From positions 62,001-126,000 of the forward strand of contig NZ_JAVDXV010000003.1 of assembly GCF_031458115.1 (NCBI RefSeq): DNA of 64,000 nt. Reading direction: 5' to 3'. Below are positions 1 through 8,045 of the stretch, one piece after another. Positions within the stretch are counted from its first letter, which is position 1. Each line of letters opens with the position of its first letter. The position numbers were made by a program, and so were the translations under genes. The stretch is from Pelomonas asaccharophilus_A. Lineage in GTDB: Bacteria; Pseudomonadota; Gammaproteobacteria; Burkholderiales; Burkholderiaceae_C. Below the pieces are notes generated by a model. It ran no database searches. It worked only from the letters and a program-made list of their open reading frames with translations, and had not been told where the DNA came from.

Positions 1-64
1 AGTGATTGCGGGTCAGACCTGGGCGCGCAGCGCACTGCTCTGACTCCAACTGACTCAGGAATTG

Positions 65-91
65 AAAACGGCGCCAGGGGCGCCGTTTTTC
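65..91. terminator. Bidirectional intrinsic terminator after smg
   Basis: An 11-bp perfect stem (AAAACGGCGCC at 65-75 with its complement at 79-89) encloses a 3-nt AGG loop. It is flanked by A and T runs on either side, so it can work in both directions. It lies 19 bp past the smg stop codon and probably also ends a plus-strand gene that enters from the left edge. The first 60 bases hold no gene I can support. Confidence 0.8.
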
Positions 92-107
92 TTTCGCTGT
101 GGCGGGA

Positions 108-560
108 TCAGTGGATCAACCGCTCTTCCGGTGCGACGAACAACTCGTCCAGGATCAGCGCGTCGGGTTCCTCGCCCAGGCTCCAGAACACCATCAGCAC
201 GATGATCTTCAGGTCTTCCAGGTCCATCGGGTTGCCGCCGATGGCCATCGCGCGGTCGATGACCATTTCGCGCATGGCGCCGGGCAGCACGCCGGCGGAT
301 TCGAGGAAGCTGATGAAGCTGATGGACGCTTCGCCCAGGTGCTCCATCTCGGCGCCGGAATAGACGCGCATGGCATGCTCGCTCTGCTCGCCGTGATAGG
401 CGTCACCTGCGGCGGCCAGACCGTCCAGCCAGCTCAAGGCTTCCTGGATCTCGTCGGTCTCGAAGCCCACCGCCGAGAGCTTGCGCGTCAGCTGCGCATG
501 GTCGGGGCAGGCGTCCGGGCGCCAGTAGGTCTCGTAGAGATAAACCAGGACATCGAACAT
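108..560 (-). CDS. smg: Smg family protein (DUF494)
   Basis: This 150-residue acidic protein starts MFDVLVYLYETY and ends with EERLIH, which fits the Smg/DUF494 family over its full length. Family members are small, mostly helical cytoplasmic proteins of unknown biochemical role, conserved in beta- and gammaproteobacteria next to dprA and topA. Here it lies 86 bp downstream of dprA on the same strand, the usual arrangement, and is followed by a terminator. The family assignment is firm; no molecular function can be read from the sequence. Confidence 0.9.
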   Translation of the reverse strand: MFDVLVYLYETYWRPDACPDHAQLTRKLSAVGFETDEIQEALSWLDGLAAAGDAYHGEQSEHAMRVYSGAEMEHLGEASISFISFLESAGVLPGAMREMVIDRAMAIGGNPMDLEDLKIIVLMVFWSLGEEPDALILDELFVAPEERLIH

Positions 561-646
561 CGTGAGGGGATGATAGCCCAGCGTTTCGGCGCGGCCGGCT
601 GCGAATAACCCCTTGGATCGGGCTCTGATATCCGCGGTTAAGCTCG

Positions 647-1732
647 TCAGCCCTGTCTGCGTCGTTGGTACAGCTGGCCCGCCAAACGGGCGACCTGGCC
701 GTCCAGTTCCAGCTCCAGCAGCGCCGCGCTCAGCTCGGCCGCGGGCCAGCCGCTGCGGGCCATCAAGGCGTCCAGGCTGACCGGATCGAAGCCCATCGCG
801 TCCAGCAGCGCCTGCTGCTCGTGCGGTGTCTCGGGGATCTCGGGCGCGGCCGGGGCCGGCTGGCCCGACAGCTCCTCCAGCACGTCCTCGGCCGACTCGA
901 CCAGCTTGGCCCCCTGGCGTATCAGCGCATGGCAGCCGCGCGCTTGCGGCGAATGGATGGAGCCGGGAATGGCGAACACCTCGCGGCCGGCCTCCGTGGC
1001 CAGCCGGGCCGTGATCAGCGAGCCCGACTGCAGCGCCGCTTCCACCACCAGGCAGCCCTGGCTCAGCCCGGCAATGATGCGGTTGCGCTTGGGAAAATTG
1101 GCCGGCAGCACCGGCATGCCCAGCGCGTACTCGCTGACGATGAGCCCGCCGCCGGCCAGCAGCCGGGCCGCCAGCCCGGCATTGCGGCGCGGGTAGACCT
1201 GATCAAGCCCCGTGCCGACAACGGCAATGGTGGCGCCCGATGCGTCCAGCGCGCCCTCGTGGGCGGCGGCGTCCACACCCAGCGCCAGGCCGGACACGAT
1301 GGTGTAGCCCTCCCGTGCCAGAGCGCGCGAGAAGGCGCGGGCGTTGTCGGCGCCTTGCGCGGTGGGATTGCGGCTGCCCACGACGGCCAGCGACGGCGTC
1401 GCCAGCAGCTCGCGCCGGCCCTGCAGCCACAGCAGCAGCGGCGGGTCGGCCGTGGCCAGCAGCTGCGGTGGGTAGCCGGGATCGCCCAACGTCAGCAGCG
1501 CGTGGCCGGGTTGTGCCAGCCAAGTGCCGGCCTGCTCGATCAGCCCGGTGAGGTGCTCGGACGGCTGCTTGAAGGCGTCCCGCTGCTGGGGCGGCAGCGC
1601 CTGGTTCAGCGCGGCGGCCGGTAATTCGAACACCGCTTCGGCGCTGCCGGCCATGGCCAGCAGGCGCCTTGCGGCACCGGGGCCGACGCTTTCCGTCAGC
1701 CGCAGCCAGGCGGCCAGCTCGGCCGGGGCCAT
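647..1732 (-). CDS. dprA: DNA-processing protein DprA
   Basis: DprA (361 residues) binds incoming single-stranded DNA during natural transformation and loads RecA. Visible landmarks are an N-terminal SAM/HhH-like region (about 1-70), then the Rossmann-like DprA core with GSRNPT (119-124), SGLALGVDAAAH (147-158) and FPKRNRII (213-220), and a C-terminal winged-helix-like DML1 region. The ATG at 1732 was chosen because its first base is the last base of the upstream stop codon (TGATG), which implies translational coupling to the LysM gene. The reading frame stays open far upstream, but that part is antisense to the LysM gene and def. Confidence 0.93.
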   Translation of the reverse strand: MAPAELAAWLRLTESVGPGAARRLLAMAGSAEAVFELPAAALNQALPPQQRDAFKQPSEHLTGLIEQAGTWLAQPGHALLTLGDPGYPPQLLATADPPLLLWLQGRRELLATPSLAVVGSRNPTAQGADNARAFSRALAREGYTIVSGLALGVDAAAHEGALDASGATIAVVGTGLDQVYPRRNAGLAARLLAGGGLIVSEYALGMPVLPANFPKRNRIIAGLSQGCLVVEAALQSGSLITARLATEAGREVFAIPGSIHSPQARGCHALIRQGAKLVESAEDVLEELSGQPAPAAPEIPETPHEQQALLDAMGFDPVSLDALMARSGWPAAELSAALLELELDGQVARLAGQLYQRRRQG

Positions 1733-2889
1733 CAGGGTTGGGTGAAGCGATCGCCCGGTTTGACCGGTTCTTTGACCGAAATGATCAACGCGTAGGACAC
1801 GCGCTCGTAGACCTCGAAGACGAACAGCACGCCGTGGCGCTCGTCGGGCAGCTTGATGGCCTCGGGCCGGTTGCCGGTCTTGTCGGTGACGCGCTCGCCG
1901 TCGCGCCACAGAGCGAACACGTGGCCGCGCTCCACGCCATCGCGCTTGCCGCGGTTCAGCGCGACGATCTGGTTCTGGCCCGCGTTCAGCGCTTCGCCGT
2001 AGATGGACACGACTTGACCCGCCATGGCGCGGTCGGGCGCGTGCGGCACATAGCGGTCCAGGTTGCGCTGCGGTGCCGGCGCCAGCCGGTCGCCGACGCC
2101 CACTTCCTGCCGGGCCAGCTTGATCTGCAGCGTGGCTGGCACGATCTCGGTGGTCTTGCCATCCGCGGACTTGCGGTCCTCGCCGGCGCGGATCAGGTCG
2201 GCCGTGCCGACATAGGGCGCTTCGTAGCCCAGGATTTCCTTGGTCGCCGGGTCGCGCAGCTCGCGGGCGTTGCGGAAGATGCGGAAGTCCGTCGCGCCGG
2301 CGAAATCGCCGCGCGCATAGGCCAGGTCGCCGCGGCCCATCAGCACATGGCCCTCCTGGGCGGCGACGATGCGCGGCGCCGTGGCCAGCACATTGGTGTC
2401 GAACACGACCGCGTCGGTCAGGAAGGGCTGGATCAGGTGCAGCGGGATGGTGGGGATGGGGTTGCCATCCAGCGCCGAGATGCGCATCTGCGGGCTCAGC
2501 TTGACGGTGTCGCCGGGGCCGCCGCCCACGCGCTGGCCGAACTGCAGCCGCGCGCGGCCGTCTGATTTGACCAGCACCAGCACCTGCCCCGGATAGATCA
2601 GGTGCGGGTTGCGGATCTGGTCGCGGTTCATGCCCCACAGCTCGGGCCAGCGCCACGGGCTCTTCAGGAACAGGCCCGAGATGTCCCACAGCGTGTCGCC
2701 GGCCTTCACGGTGTGGCTGTCCGGCGCGTTGGGCGCCAGTTCGGACAGCGGCACGCCGGCGCTGGCGACCTGTTCGGCCACGCGGCGCTGGTCGGCCGTG
2801 ATGGGCAGCGAACTGGTCTGCGCCCAGGCCGAGGTCAGCGCAAGGGTCAGGCAGGCCGCAACAAAGTGGGCGGGGCGGGCAGCGGGCAT
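1732..2889 (-). CDS. LysM peptidoglycan-binding domain protein, exported
   Basis: The protein has 385 residues. A signal peptide (about 1-24, ending SAWAQ) is followed by a short helical stretch and one LysM domain (about 59-107, HTVKAGDTLWDISG through YPGQVLVL). The rest is a long region rich in beta strands with no named domain that I recognise. LysM binds N-acetylglucosamine glycans, so the protein is probably periplasmic and attached to murein. Similar genes precede dprA in many betaproteobacteria. The start at 2889 was preferred over the ATG at 2949 because it begins the signal peptide. It is translationally coupled to dprA and divergent from def. Confidence 0.85.
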   Translation of the reverse strand: MPAARPAHFVAACLTLALTSAWAQTSSLPITADQRRVAEQVASAGVPLSELAPNAPDSHTVKAGDTLWDISGLFLKSPWRWPELWGMNRDQIRNPHLIYPGQVLVLVKSDGRARLQFGQRVGGGPGDTVKLSPQMRISALDGNPIPTIPLHLIQPFLTDAVVFDTNVLATAPRIVAAQEGHVLMGRGDLAYARGDFAGATDFRIFRNARELRDPATKEILGYEAPYVGTADLIRAGEDRKSADGKTTEIVPATLQIKLARQEVGVGDRLAPAPQRNLDRYVPHAPDRAMAGQVVSIYGEALNAGQNQIVALNRGKRDGVERGHVFALWRDGERVTDKTGNRPEAIKLPDERHGVLFVFEVYERVSYALIISVKEPVKPGDRFTQP

Positions 2890-3016
2890 CGGGCGCGGTC
2901 TCCGAAGGGATTGCCGGATCGGCGAAAATCCGGGTGATTCTGCCCGCATTCAACCCGGCCGGCTTCCGCTTGCGAGTGCTTACAAAGCACCCGCCGTGGC
3001 CGCGGCCCCACAACTC

Positions 3017-3553
3017 ATGGCCCAGCTCAACATCCTCCGCTTCCCCGACCCGCGCCTGCATACCGTTGCCAAGCCCGTGGCCGAGGTGGACGCCCGCATC
3101 CGCCAGCTCGTCGACGACATGCTGGAGACGATGTATGCCGCCGACGGCGTGGGCCTGGCCGCCACGCAGGTGGACGTGCACGAGCGCGTCGTCGTCATCG
3201 ACACCTCGCAGGAGCGCGACACGCCGCGCGTGCTGATCAACCCCGAGATCATCAAGAAGAGCGATCGCATGGTGGACGGCGAGGAGGGCTGCCTCTCGGT
3301 GCCCACCATCTACGACAAGGTGCCGCGCCATGCCGAGGTCACCGTGCGTGCGACCAACCGCGACGGCGAGGTCTATGAATTCGACGCCGACGGCCTGCTG
3401 GCCGTGTGCGTGCAGCACGAGCTGGATCACCTGCTGGGCAAGGTGTTCGTCGAATACCTGAGCCCGCTGAAGCGCGACCGCATCAAGACCAAGCTGGTCA
3501 AGAAGCAGCGCGAAGACGAGGCGGAAGCCAAGCGCCGCCAGCAACGGCTGTAA
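3017..3553 (+). CDS. def: Peptide deformylase
   Basis: This 178-residue enzyme removes the N-formyl group from nascent proteins using a metal (iron or zinc). All three family motifs are intact: GVGLAATQ (44-51), EGCLSVP (90-96, metal ligand Cys92) and HELDH (134-138, two His ligands and the catalytic Glu). The C-terminal tail is Lys/Arg/Glu-rich. The ATG at 3017 begins the typical MAQLNILRFPDPRL N-terminus, although the frame is open further upstream. fmt starts 4 bp after its stop, the classic def-fmt operon that undoes and makes formyl-methionine. Confidence 0.96.
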   Translation: MAQLNILRFPDPRLHTVAKPVAEVDARIRQLVDDMLETMYAADGVGLAATQVDVHERVVVIDTSQERDTPRVLINPEIIKKSDRMVDGEEGCLSVPTIYDKVPRHAEVTVRATNRDGEVYEFDADGLLAVCVQHELDHLLGKVFVEYLSPLKRDRIKTKLVKKQREDEAEAKRRQQRL

Positions 3554-3557
3554 CGAC

Positions 3558-4493
3558 ATGCGTGTCGTTTTTGCCGGCACGCCGGAGTTCGCCGCCGTCG
3601 CGCTGGATGCATTGCTGGCCGCTGGTTTCACGGTGCCGCTGGTGCTGACCCAGCCCGACCGCCCGGCCGGCCGTGGCATGAAACTGCAGGCGTCCGCCGT
3701 GAAGCAGCGCGCCGTGGCGGCCGGCATCCCGGTCGCGCAGCCGCAGGGCCTGAAGCTGGACGGCAAGTACGCCAGCGACGCCGCCGCGGCGCGAGAGACG
3801 CTGCTGGCCGCCGATGCCGACGTGATGGTGGTGGCCGCCTACGGCCTGATCCTGCCGCAGTGGGTGCTGGAGCTGCCCCGGCGCGGCTGCCTGAACATCC
3901 ACGCGTCGCTGCTGCCGCGCTGGCGCGGCGCGGCGCCCATCCATCGCGCGATTGAGGCGGGAGACGCCGAGACCGGCATCACCATCATGCAGATGGATGC
4001 GGGACTGGACACCGGCGACATGCTGCTGGTGGACCGCGAGGCCATCCGTGCCGACGACACCACCGCTGTGCTGCACGACCGACTGGCCGCCATGGGCGGC
4101 CGCCTCATCGTCGAGGCGCTGCGGGCTGGGTCGCTGACGCGGACCGTGCAGCCGGCCGAGGGCGTGAACTACGCGCACAAGATCGAGAAGGCCGAGAGCG
4201 TCATTGATTGGACGCAGCCGGCAGCCGTCATCGAGCGCCGCCTGCGCGCTTTCGACCCCTTCCCGGGCGGTGTCGCGACGCTGGCGGGCGAGGTGGTCAA
4301 GGTCTGGCGTGCCGAACTGGCCGAGGGCAGCGGGGCGCCGGGTGAAGTCATTGCGCCCGGGCCGGTGGTGGCCTGTGGCGAAGGCGCGCTGCGCTTGACC
4401 GAGTTGCAGCGTGCCGGCGGCAAGCGCGCACCGGCGGCGGCCTTCCTGCAGGCGCGGCCCATCGCGGTCGGCGAGCGTTTCGAAACCGCTTGA
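3558..4493 (+). CDS. fmt: Methionyl-tRNA formyltransferase
   Basis: Fmt (311 residues) transfers a formyl group from 10-formyl-THF to initiator Met-tRNA. The N-terminus MRVVFAGTPEFA is typical. The catalytic triad is visible as Asn113 and His115 in the signature SLLPRWRGAAPI region (113-128), with Asp151 in MDAGLDTGDM. The C-terminal OB-fold-like tRNA-binding domain follows (about 210-311). It is co-transcribed with def. Five bases after its stop codon the first of three long palindromic elements begins. Confidence 0.96.
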   Translation: MRVVFAGTPEFAAVALDALLAAGFTVPLVLTQPDRPAGRGMKLQASAVKQRAVAAGIPVAQPQGLKLDGKYASDAAAARETLLAADADVMVVAAYGLILPQWVLELPRRGCLNIHASLLPRWRGAAPIHRAIEAGDAETGITIMQMDAGLDTGDMLLVDREAIRADDTTAVLHDRLAAMGGRLIVEALRAGSLTRTVQPAEGVNYAHKIEKAESVIDWTQPAAVIERRLRAFDPFPGGVATLAGEVVKVWRAELAEGSGAPGEVIAPGPVVACGEGALRLTELQRAGGKRAPAAAFLQARPIAVGERFETA

Positions 4494-4498
4494 AATCT

Positions 4499-4763
4499 GG
4501 GCTTTCCAAGCCGACGGCAACGGGTTGCGTTGTGTCCCAACAGGCCGGGAGCAAGGCGCATACCGGAGCCGGGTTGGCTACCCGGCGAGGATTTGCAACG
4601 CCGCGCCCGGCCTGTTGGGACACAACCCTTCGGGAAGGCGGCTTGCCGGCGACCACTCTGCGTTGCAGCGTTTGCCCGCACATGAGTGCGGGCTGCGCGC
4701 CGCGCCTTGATTGGCCACCGGCCAGCCGCCTTCGCAACCCATTGCCGTCGACTTGAAAAGCCC
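4499..4763 (-). repeat. Palindromic element E1 (265 bp, nested hairpins)
   Basis: First of three related elements; its canonical orientation is the minus strand. The outer stem pairs 4499-4529 with 4733-4763 (31 bp, three non-Watson-Crick positions). Inside are arm B (4530-4549 with its complement ending about 4628, 20 bp perfect, capped by GCCGGGT/ACCCGGC) and arm A (about 21 bp, capped by GCCCGCAC/GTGCGGGC around a 4-base loop). It fills most of the 322-bp fmt-htpX gap. It has no protein-coding content I trust. Confidence 0.85.
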
Positions 4764-4780
4764 TTGACGTGGCACCATCT
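4752..4780 (+). promoter_or_regulatory. Candidate sigma32 (heat-shock) promoter for htpX
   Basis: CTTGAAA at 4752-4758 and CACCATCT at 4773-4780 are separated by 14 bp, close to the RpoH consensus CTTGAAA-N13-15-CCCCATNT. The site is 36 bp upstream of the htpX start, and htpX is a known heat-shock gene. The -35 hexamer lies within the right terminal arm of element E1. The match was found by eye. Confidence 0.6.
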
Positions 4781-4815
4781 GCCAAGTCGTTGTTTCGCCA
4801 CCGGAGTTCACTGCA

Positions 4816-5667
4816 ATGTTCAACCTCGTGAAGACCGCCGTCCTGATGGCCGCCATCACGGCGCTGTTCATGGCCGTCGGCGCCATGATTGGCGGCCAGA
4901 CCGGCATGCTGATCGCGCTAGTCGTCGCCGTCGGCATGAATTTCTACAGCTACTGGTTCTCCGACAAGCTGGTGCTGAAGATGTACAACGCCCGTGAGGT
5001 CGACGCCTCTTCGGCGCCGCAGTTCTACGGCATGGTGCGCGAGCTTGCCCAGCGCGCCAACCTGCCCATGCCGCGTGTCTACCTGATCGACGAGCAGGCG
5101 CCCAATGCCTTCGCCACCGGCCGCAACCCCGAGAACGCCGCCGTCGCGGCGACCACCGGCATCCTGCGCGTGCTGTCCGAGCGCGAGCTGCGCGGCGTGA
5201 TGGCGCACGAGCTGGCCCATGTGGCCCACCGCGACATCCTCATCAGCACCATCAGCGCGACGATGGCCGGTGCGATCTCCATGCTGGCCAACTTCGCGGC
5301 CTTCTTCGGTGGCCGCGACGAGAACGGCCGACCCACCAACCCCATCGCCGGCATCGCCGTCGCGCTGCTGGCCCCGCTGGCCGCCAGCCTGATCCAGATG
5401 GCCATCAGCCGCGCCCGTGAGTTCGAGGCCGACCGCGGCGGCGCCGAGATCTCCGGCGACCCGGCCGCGCTGGCCTCGGCGCTGGACAAGATCCATCGCT
5501 ATGCCCAGGGCATCACTATGGCACCGGCCGAGGCGCATCCGGAGACGGCGCAGATGATGATCATGAACCCGCTGTCCAGCGGCGGCCTGCGGGGACTGTT
5601 CTCCACGCACCCCTCCACCGAGGAGCGTGTCGCTCGTCTCATGGCGATGGCCCGGGGCGGTCGCTGA
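4816..5667 (+). CDS. htpX: Zinc metalloprotease HtpX
   Basis: HtpX (283 residues) is an inner-membrane M48 protease that degrades misfolded membrane proteins together with FtsH. Two N-terminal membrane segments (about 5-24 and 29-48) precede the catalytic site HELAH (131-135), with the third zinc ligand expected at Glu204 in REFEADR. Two further hydrophobic stretches lie at about 145-165 and 178-197. A GGAG ribosome-binding site sits 9 bases before the ATG. A sigma32-like promoter lies just upstream, consistent with heat-shock control. Confidence 0.95.
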   Translation: MFNLVKTAVLMAAITALFMAVGAMIGGQTGMLIALVVAVGMNFYSYWFSDKLVLKMYNAREVDASSAPQFYGMVRELAQRANLPMPRVYLIDEQAPNAFATGRNPENAAVAATTGILRVLSERELRGVMAHELAHVAHRDILISTISATMAGAISMLANFAAFFGGRDENGRPTNPIAGIAVALLAPLAASLIQMAISRAREFEADRGGAEISGDPAALASALDKIHRYAQGITMAPAEAHPETAQMMIMNPLSSGGLRGLFSTHPSTEERVARLMAMARGGR

Positions 5668-5704
5668 CCTCAAGTTGCCGCAGCGGCGGTCGATACCTCA
5701 TCCC

Positions 5705-6043
5705 ATGAAGCGTGTCCTTCTCGCCCTGCCCCTGCTCGCGGCCCTGTCGGCCTGCGAGCAGCTGGGCATTGAAGATCCCGTCAAGACCGCCGCCGCCAAG
5801 GAGGCCGAGGGCAAGGCCATAGGCAGCGCCTGCCGGCACGCGATGCGCGCCATCGAGGACTGCTATGTGCTGAATCCCAAGGCGCAGAAGGCGGCCGTCT
5901 ACACCGGCTGGCGCGAAATGGACGAGTACATGCGCGAGAACAAGCTGGAAGGCGTGGCGCCGGTGGTGCCGCGACCGGGCAGCGTGAAGCCGCCGGCAGA
6001 CGCCGAGGAAGTCGAGACCAAGCCGGCGGCCAAAGCGAGCTGA
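5705..6043 (+). CDS. Small putative lipoprotein
   Basis: This 112-residue protein has an N-terminal lipobox: MKRVLLALPLLAALSAC places the lipidated Cys at residue 17. The mature part is charged, contains two Cys residues (in SACRHAMRAIEDCY) that could form a disulfide, and ends in a Pro/Lys/Ala-rich tail. I do not recognise a family. The ATG at 5705 gives a clean signal sequence, while the longer open frame upstream overlaps htpX. It follows htpX by 37 bp and may be co-transcribed with it. Confidence 0.7.
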   Translation: MKRVLLALPLLAALSACEQLGIEDPVKTAAAKEAEGKAIGSACRHAMRAIEDCYVLNPKAQKAAVYTGWREMDEYMRENKLEGVAPVVPRPGSVKPPADAEEVETKPAAKAS

Positions 6044-6157
6044 TCAGCGCGTCCAGCCGCATTTCAGGGCTTCTATCCTGCGCATCGTCGCGCGGGCCTG
6101 GGGCGAGGCGGCCCCGGTCGGCAAGATTCATCCATCGCAACCTTGATGGAGCCCGAC

Positions 6158-6916
6158 ATGAACACCTCCCGCCGCCAATTCGCCCGTCTCAGCGCCCTCG
6201 GCCTCGTCAGCGCCGCCGTCTTCTGCGGCTCGGCCCAGGCCTGGAGCTGGAACAACAAGGGTGAGCGCATCACCGGCAACGGCGACATCGCCACCGAGGC
6301 GCGCAATACTGGCAGCTTCGACGGCGTGTCGCTCAGCGGCGGCTTCAACGTCGTGATCCGCCAGGGCAGCGGCAACAAGGTCGAGATCAAGGCCGACCGC
6401 AACGTGCTTCCCTACATCGAGACCGAACTGGACGGCCGCACGCTGCGCATCCAGCCCAAGAAGGGCTTCAACATCTCCACCAGTACCTCGCCCAGCTTCA
6501 GCATCGAGATGCCGGCGCTGCGCGCGGTGGCCGTGGCGGGCTCCGGCACCATCAAGGTCGAGGCCATGAAGACGGGCGGCGTCGAGGCGGCCATCGCCGG
6601 CTCGGGCGACATCCGCTTCGCCAACCTGGACGCCGAGCGCCTGGCCATGAAGGTCAGCGGCAGTGGCGACCTGGTCGTCGCCGGCCGCGCGGCCAGCGCG
6701 TCGGTCAGCATTGCCGGCAGCGGCGACGTGAAGGCGGCCGAGTTCGCCGCCGAAGAGGTCAAGGTCAGTATTGCCGGCAGCGGCGACGCCCAGGTGCAGG
6801 CCACCAAGGCGCTGAAGGTCAGCATCGCCGGCAGTGGCGATGTGAAATACGTCGGCTCGCCGGAGATCAGCTCCACCGTCGCCGGCAGCGGCAAAGTCCG
6901 TCGTCTCGAGAAGTAA
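6158..6916 (+). CDS. Head GIN (DUF2807) domain protein, exported
   Basis: The protein has 252 residues. A signal peptide carries a twin-arginine-like motif (SRRQFAR at about 4-10) and an AQA cleavage site near 28. The rest is a DUF2807-type beta-helix with a recurring GSGD turn (for example VSGSGDL, then VSIAGSGD three times), each turn adding one rung of strands. DUF2807 proteins are periplasmic or surface proteins often linked to adhesion or envelope stress, with no known enzyme activity. A TTG/ATG start 5 codons upstream is possible, but the ATG at 6158 has GGAG before it. The coding sequence of the repeats is itself repetitive. Confidence 0.8.
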   Translation: MNTSRRQFARLSALGLVSAAVFCGSAQAWSWNNKGERITGNGDIATEARNTGSFDGVSLSGGFNVVIRQGSGNKVEIKADRNVLPYIETELDGRTLRIQPKKGFNISTSTSPSFSIEMPALRAVAVAGSGTIKVEAMKTGGVEAAIAGSGDIRFANLDAERLAMKVSGSGDLVVAGRAASASVSIAGSGDVKAAEFAAEEVKVSIAGSGDAQVQATKALKVSIAGSGDVKYVGSPEISSTVAGSGKVRRLEK

Positions 6917-6920
6917 AAGC

Positions 6921-6944
6921 CATCCCGCCGAGAATGGCGGGATG
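6921..6944 (+). promoter_or_regulatory. Perfect hairpin overlapping the azlC start codon
   Basis: CATCCCGCC (6921-6929) pairs perfectly with GGCGGGATG (6936-6944) across a 6-nt loop. The right arm contains the azlC ATG (6942-6944) and the only purine-rich stretch that could act as its ribosome-binding site. It could be a terminator-like end for the upstream gene (no T run follows), an operator, or a translational on/off hairpin. Confidence 0.6.
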
Positions 6945-7658
6945 CAGTTCATTGAAAGACTGCGCGCGCTGAGGGCGGATCCCGACTTCCGGCAAGGCGC
7001 GCGTGACATGGCCTCCCCATCGCTGGGGCTTGCGGCCTGGGGCCTGGTGACAGGCATCACGATGGTGAAGAGCGGCCTCAGCCTGCCGCTGGCCATGGGC
7101 ATGTCGCTGCTGGTGTTTGCCGGCAGCGCGCAGCTGACGGCGCTGCCGCTGATCGCCGCCGGCGCGCCGCTGTGGGTGCTGCTGGCCACGGCCTTCTGCG
7201 TGAACCTGCGCTTCGTCATCTTCAGCGCGCAGTGGCGCCACTACTTCGGCCACCTGCCGCGCGTGCGGCGGCTGTCGCTGACCTATTTCGCGGCCGACCT
7301 GAACTTCGTCTATTTCGTGAAACGATACCCGGACCCGCAGCCCGCGCCGGGCCAGCAGCGCTACTTCTGGGGCGGCGTGGCCGTGAACTGGCCCACCTGG
7401 CAGCTGAGCGCCTTCACCGGCATCCTGCTGGCCGATCGCATCCCGCCGCACTGGGGCATAGGCTTCGCCGGCGTCATGGCGCTGCTGGGCCTGTCGTACT
7501 CGCTGCTGACCGAACGCATGCTGTGGTGGGTGCTGGTCACGGCAGGCGTCGTGTCCATCCTGACCTACTCGTTGCCGTTGAAGCTGAACATCCTGTGCGC
7601 CATTGCCGCCGCGGGCGCCGTGGGCTGGTGGCTGGATTCGCGCAAGAGGCGCTCATGA
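6942..7658 (+). CDS. azlC: AzlC family branched-chain amino-acid exporter, large subunit
   Basis: AzlC (238 residues) is the large membrane subunit of the AzlCD exporter that removes excess leucine, isoleucine, valine or related analogues. About seven hydrophobic segments are visible. The family's N-terminal region (SPSLGLAAWGLVTGITMVKSG) and the motif around QLTALPLIAAGAPLWVLL are present. The gene ends in an ATGA overlap with azlD, the standard arrangement. The start codon lies inside a perfect hairpin. Confidence 0.88.
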   Translation: MQFIERLRALRADPDFRQGARDMASPSLGLAAWGLVTGITMVKSGLSLPLAMGMSLLVFAGSAQLTALPLIAAGAPLWVLLATAFCVNLRFVIFSAQWRHYFGHLPRVRRLSLTYFAADLNFVYFVKRYPDPQPAPGQQRYFWGGVAVNWPTWQLSAFTGILLADRIPPHWGIGFAGVMALLGLSYSLLTERMLWWVLVTAGVVSILTYSLPLKLNILCAIAAAGAVGWWLDSRKRRS

Positions 7659-7984
7659 GTGAATGGATGACCTGGATCGCGCTGGTGGGCCTGGGCGCCA
7701 TCACCGTGGTGACGCGCGGCTTCTTCATGATCGGCAGCAAGCCGCTGCCCACGCCCGACTGGCTTCGCGAGTTGTTGAAGGTGGCTCCGCTGGCGGCGCT
7801 GGTCGCCGTGGTCGCGCCGGAGATCTTCATGACGCAGGGCCAGGTCATCACGACCTGGCAGGACGCGCGCTGGCCCGCGGCGCTGGCGGCGACGGCCTAC
7901 TACTTCTGGCGCCGCGACCTGCTGGGCACCATCCTCGTGGGCATGGCGGTGATGCTGCCGCTGAAGCTGGGCCTGGGCTGGTAA
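7655..7984 (+). CDS. azlD: AzlD family branched-chain amino-acid exporter, small subunit
   Basis: This 109-residue protein has four hydrophobic segments and the family landmarks TRGFFMIG near the N-terminus and LLKVAPLAALVAVVAPE in the middle. AzlD partners AzlC to form the exporter in the inner membrane. Its ATG overlaps the azlC stop (ATGA), so the two are translationally coupled. Confidence 0.88.
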   Translation: MSEWMTWIALVGLGAITVVTRGFFMIGSKPLPTPDWLRELLKVAPLAALVAVVAPEIFMTQGQVITTWQDARWPAALAATAYYFWRRDLLGTILVGMAVMLPLKLGLGW

Positions 7985-8045
7985 CCGCGCCGGAACGCGG
8001 GGCGGTGAGAATCGCGGCAGTTTTTCTCAACTGAACCGCCCGACC

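Noticed and set aside
2..43. Possible 3' end of a plus-strand gene (14 codons ending in TGA) at the left edge
   Set aside because: Too short to recognise and no upstream context; the terminator at 65-91 is compatible with it but does not prove it.
647..3766. A 1039-codon open frame on the minus strand that includes dprA
   Set aside because: Only the last 361 codons match DprA; the rest is antisense to def and out of frame with the LysM gene, an effect of high GC third positions.
4490..4801. Several open frames of 60-210 codons through element E1
   Set aside because: They run through the palindrome in all frames and strands, have no family features, and similar frames arise in E2 and E3 only because of the repeat.
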